Assembly (NCBI RefSeq): GCF_003025005.1
Contig: NZ_PVSS01000002.1
Coordinates: forward strand, 62,001-126,000
Direction: 5' to 3'
Length of the DNA stretch: 64,000 bases
Source: Brumimicrobium mesophilum
GTDB taxonomy: Bacteria > Bacteroidota > Bacteroidia > Flavobacteriales_D > Crocinitomicaceae
Numbering within the stretch: position 1 is the first letter of the stretch; each line of letters opens with the position of its first letter. This document shows, one piece after another, positions 63,576 to 64,000 of this stretch. A model generated the notes under the pieces. The model made no database searches, had not been told where the DNA came from, and saw only the letters and a list, made by a program, of their open reading frames with translations. A program made the position numbers and the translations under genes.

Positions 63576-64000
63576 TTAAGAAGGGTCTACGTCAATTATC
63601 AACCTTACAGATTTATTATGAGCTAGACTATAAAATTCATCAATCTTCTTTTGCAATAGCTTTTTCACCTTCTTATTTGAAGCATCCCGCTCTACTTTCA
63701 ATCGAATTACCTTCAAATAACTGTTTTGAATCCTTTTTACAACAGGAAACTCAGGTCCCAAAACACGACTTCCAAAGACTTGTTTCATTCGATCAGCTAA
63801 ATCAGCAGCCATCATATCCAACTTATTTGGATCCTTATGCTTTAGAGTCAAATTAATCATTTTATAAAATGGTGGATAAAAATAATTCTTTCGCTCAATT
63901 AGTTCATTTTTATATAACCCCATGTAATCGTGATTGATCACATGTTGAATAATCCAATGATCTGGATCGTAAGTCTGAATTACTACAGTACCCCGCTTAG
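63576..64000 (-). CDS. priA: Primosomal protein N' (PriA), C-terminal part
   Basis: The minus-strand frame reaches the window edge; the visible ~141 residues are the C-terminus of the PriA replication-restart helicase (VVIQTYDPDHWIIQHVI, LIERKNYFYPPFYKMINLTL, RVLGPEFPVVKRIQNSYLKV, VRLIIDVDPS). The GTG that opens a shorter frame at 63941 is internal. The gene continues beyond the window. Confidence 0.9.
   Translation of the reverse strand, partial: KRGTVVIQTYDPDHWIIQHVINHDYMGLYKNELIERKNYFYPPFYKMINLTLKHKDPNKLDMMAADLADRMKQVFGSRVLGPEFPVVKRIQNSYLKVIRLKVERDASNKKVKKLLQKKIDEFYSLAHNKSVRLIIDVDPS

Overview
The window is AT-rich and comes from a bacterium of the Bacteroidota, most likely Flavobacteriales (a Crocinitomicaceae- or Fluviicola-like genome is my guess). 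The inference rests on recurrent TAnnTTTG -7 promoter boxes, weak Shine-Dalgarno sequences, many signal-peptide and lipoprotein genes, and family content: TamB without TamA beside it, a DUF3822-rsmD-coaD cluster, a fused RibBA, a DksA-like small protein, a B12/radical-SAM protein and a DUF4349 lipoprotein. No rRNA, tRNA, CRISPR array, prophage or transposase gene was seen.

Layout. 1-3.4 kb: 3' end of methylmalonyl-CoA mutase, an AI-2E-type permease and an exported repeat protein. 3.6-9.8 kb (minus): tamB overlapping a biotin carboxylase gene, divergent from tsaD across a 25 bp gap. 9.8-14 kb: tsaD, elbB-like, a DCC-family protein and a subtilisin-like protease. 14-18.2 kb (minus): a five-gene unit of membrane protein, DUF3822, rsmD, coaD and a cysteine-less thioredoxin-fold protein. 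18.6-22.7 kb: RecD-like helicase, a PNPOx-like protein and a large FAD/NAD(P)-binding protein. 22.8-34.8 kb: a mostly minus-strand accessory region of lipoproteins, exported and immunity-like proteins, with a frameshifted DUF6515-type gene, a decayed gene remnant and two possible 46-residue genes; an ABC exporter sits inside it. 35-41 kb (plus): LptF/LptG permease, two glycosyltransferases, ribBA and a DksA-like gene. 41-45.2 kb: B12/radical-SAM protein, DUF4349 lipoprotein and a DEAD-box helicase. 45.2-58.4 kb (plus): a long run of short, mostly orphan genes (lipoproteins, small membrane proteins, a methyltransferase, an esterase, a YdeI-CDGSH protein), interrupted by a 106 bp tandem repeat array. 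58.6-64 kb: NifS/MOCOS-like PLP enzyme, quinone-oxidoreductase-like protein, SRPBCC protein, the arsS-DUF2064 arsenosugar pair and the 3' end of priA.

Functional links. tsaD, rsmD, coaD, ribBA, accC and priA are housekeeping genes. TamB, the LptF/LptG permease and the two glycosyltransferases belong to envelope construction. scpA and accC may both serve propionyl-CoA metabolism. ArsS and the DUF2064 transferase probably act in one pathway. The two accessory regions look like sites of gene gain and decay.

The most unusual structures are the 106 bp array (45.7-46.2 kb) with an alternating 212 bp higher-order pattern, a triple 32 bp palindromic tandem repeat (22.86 kb), and several genes whose -7 promoter box ends exactly 4 nt before the start codon, which suggests leaderless mRNAs.
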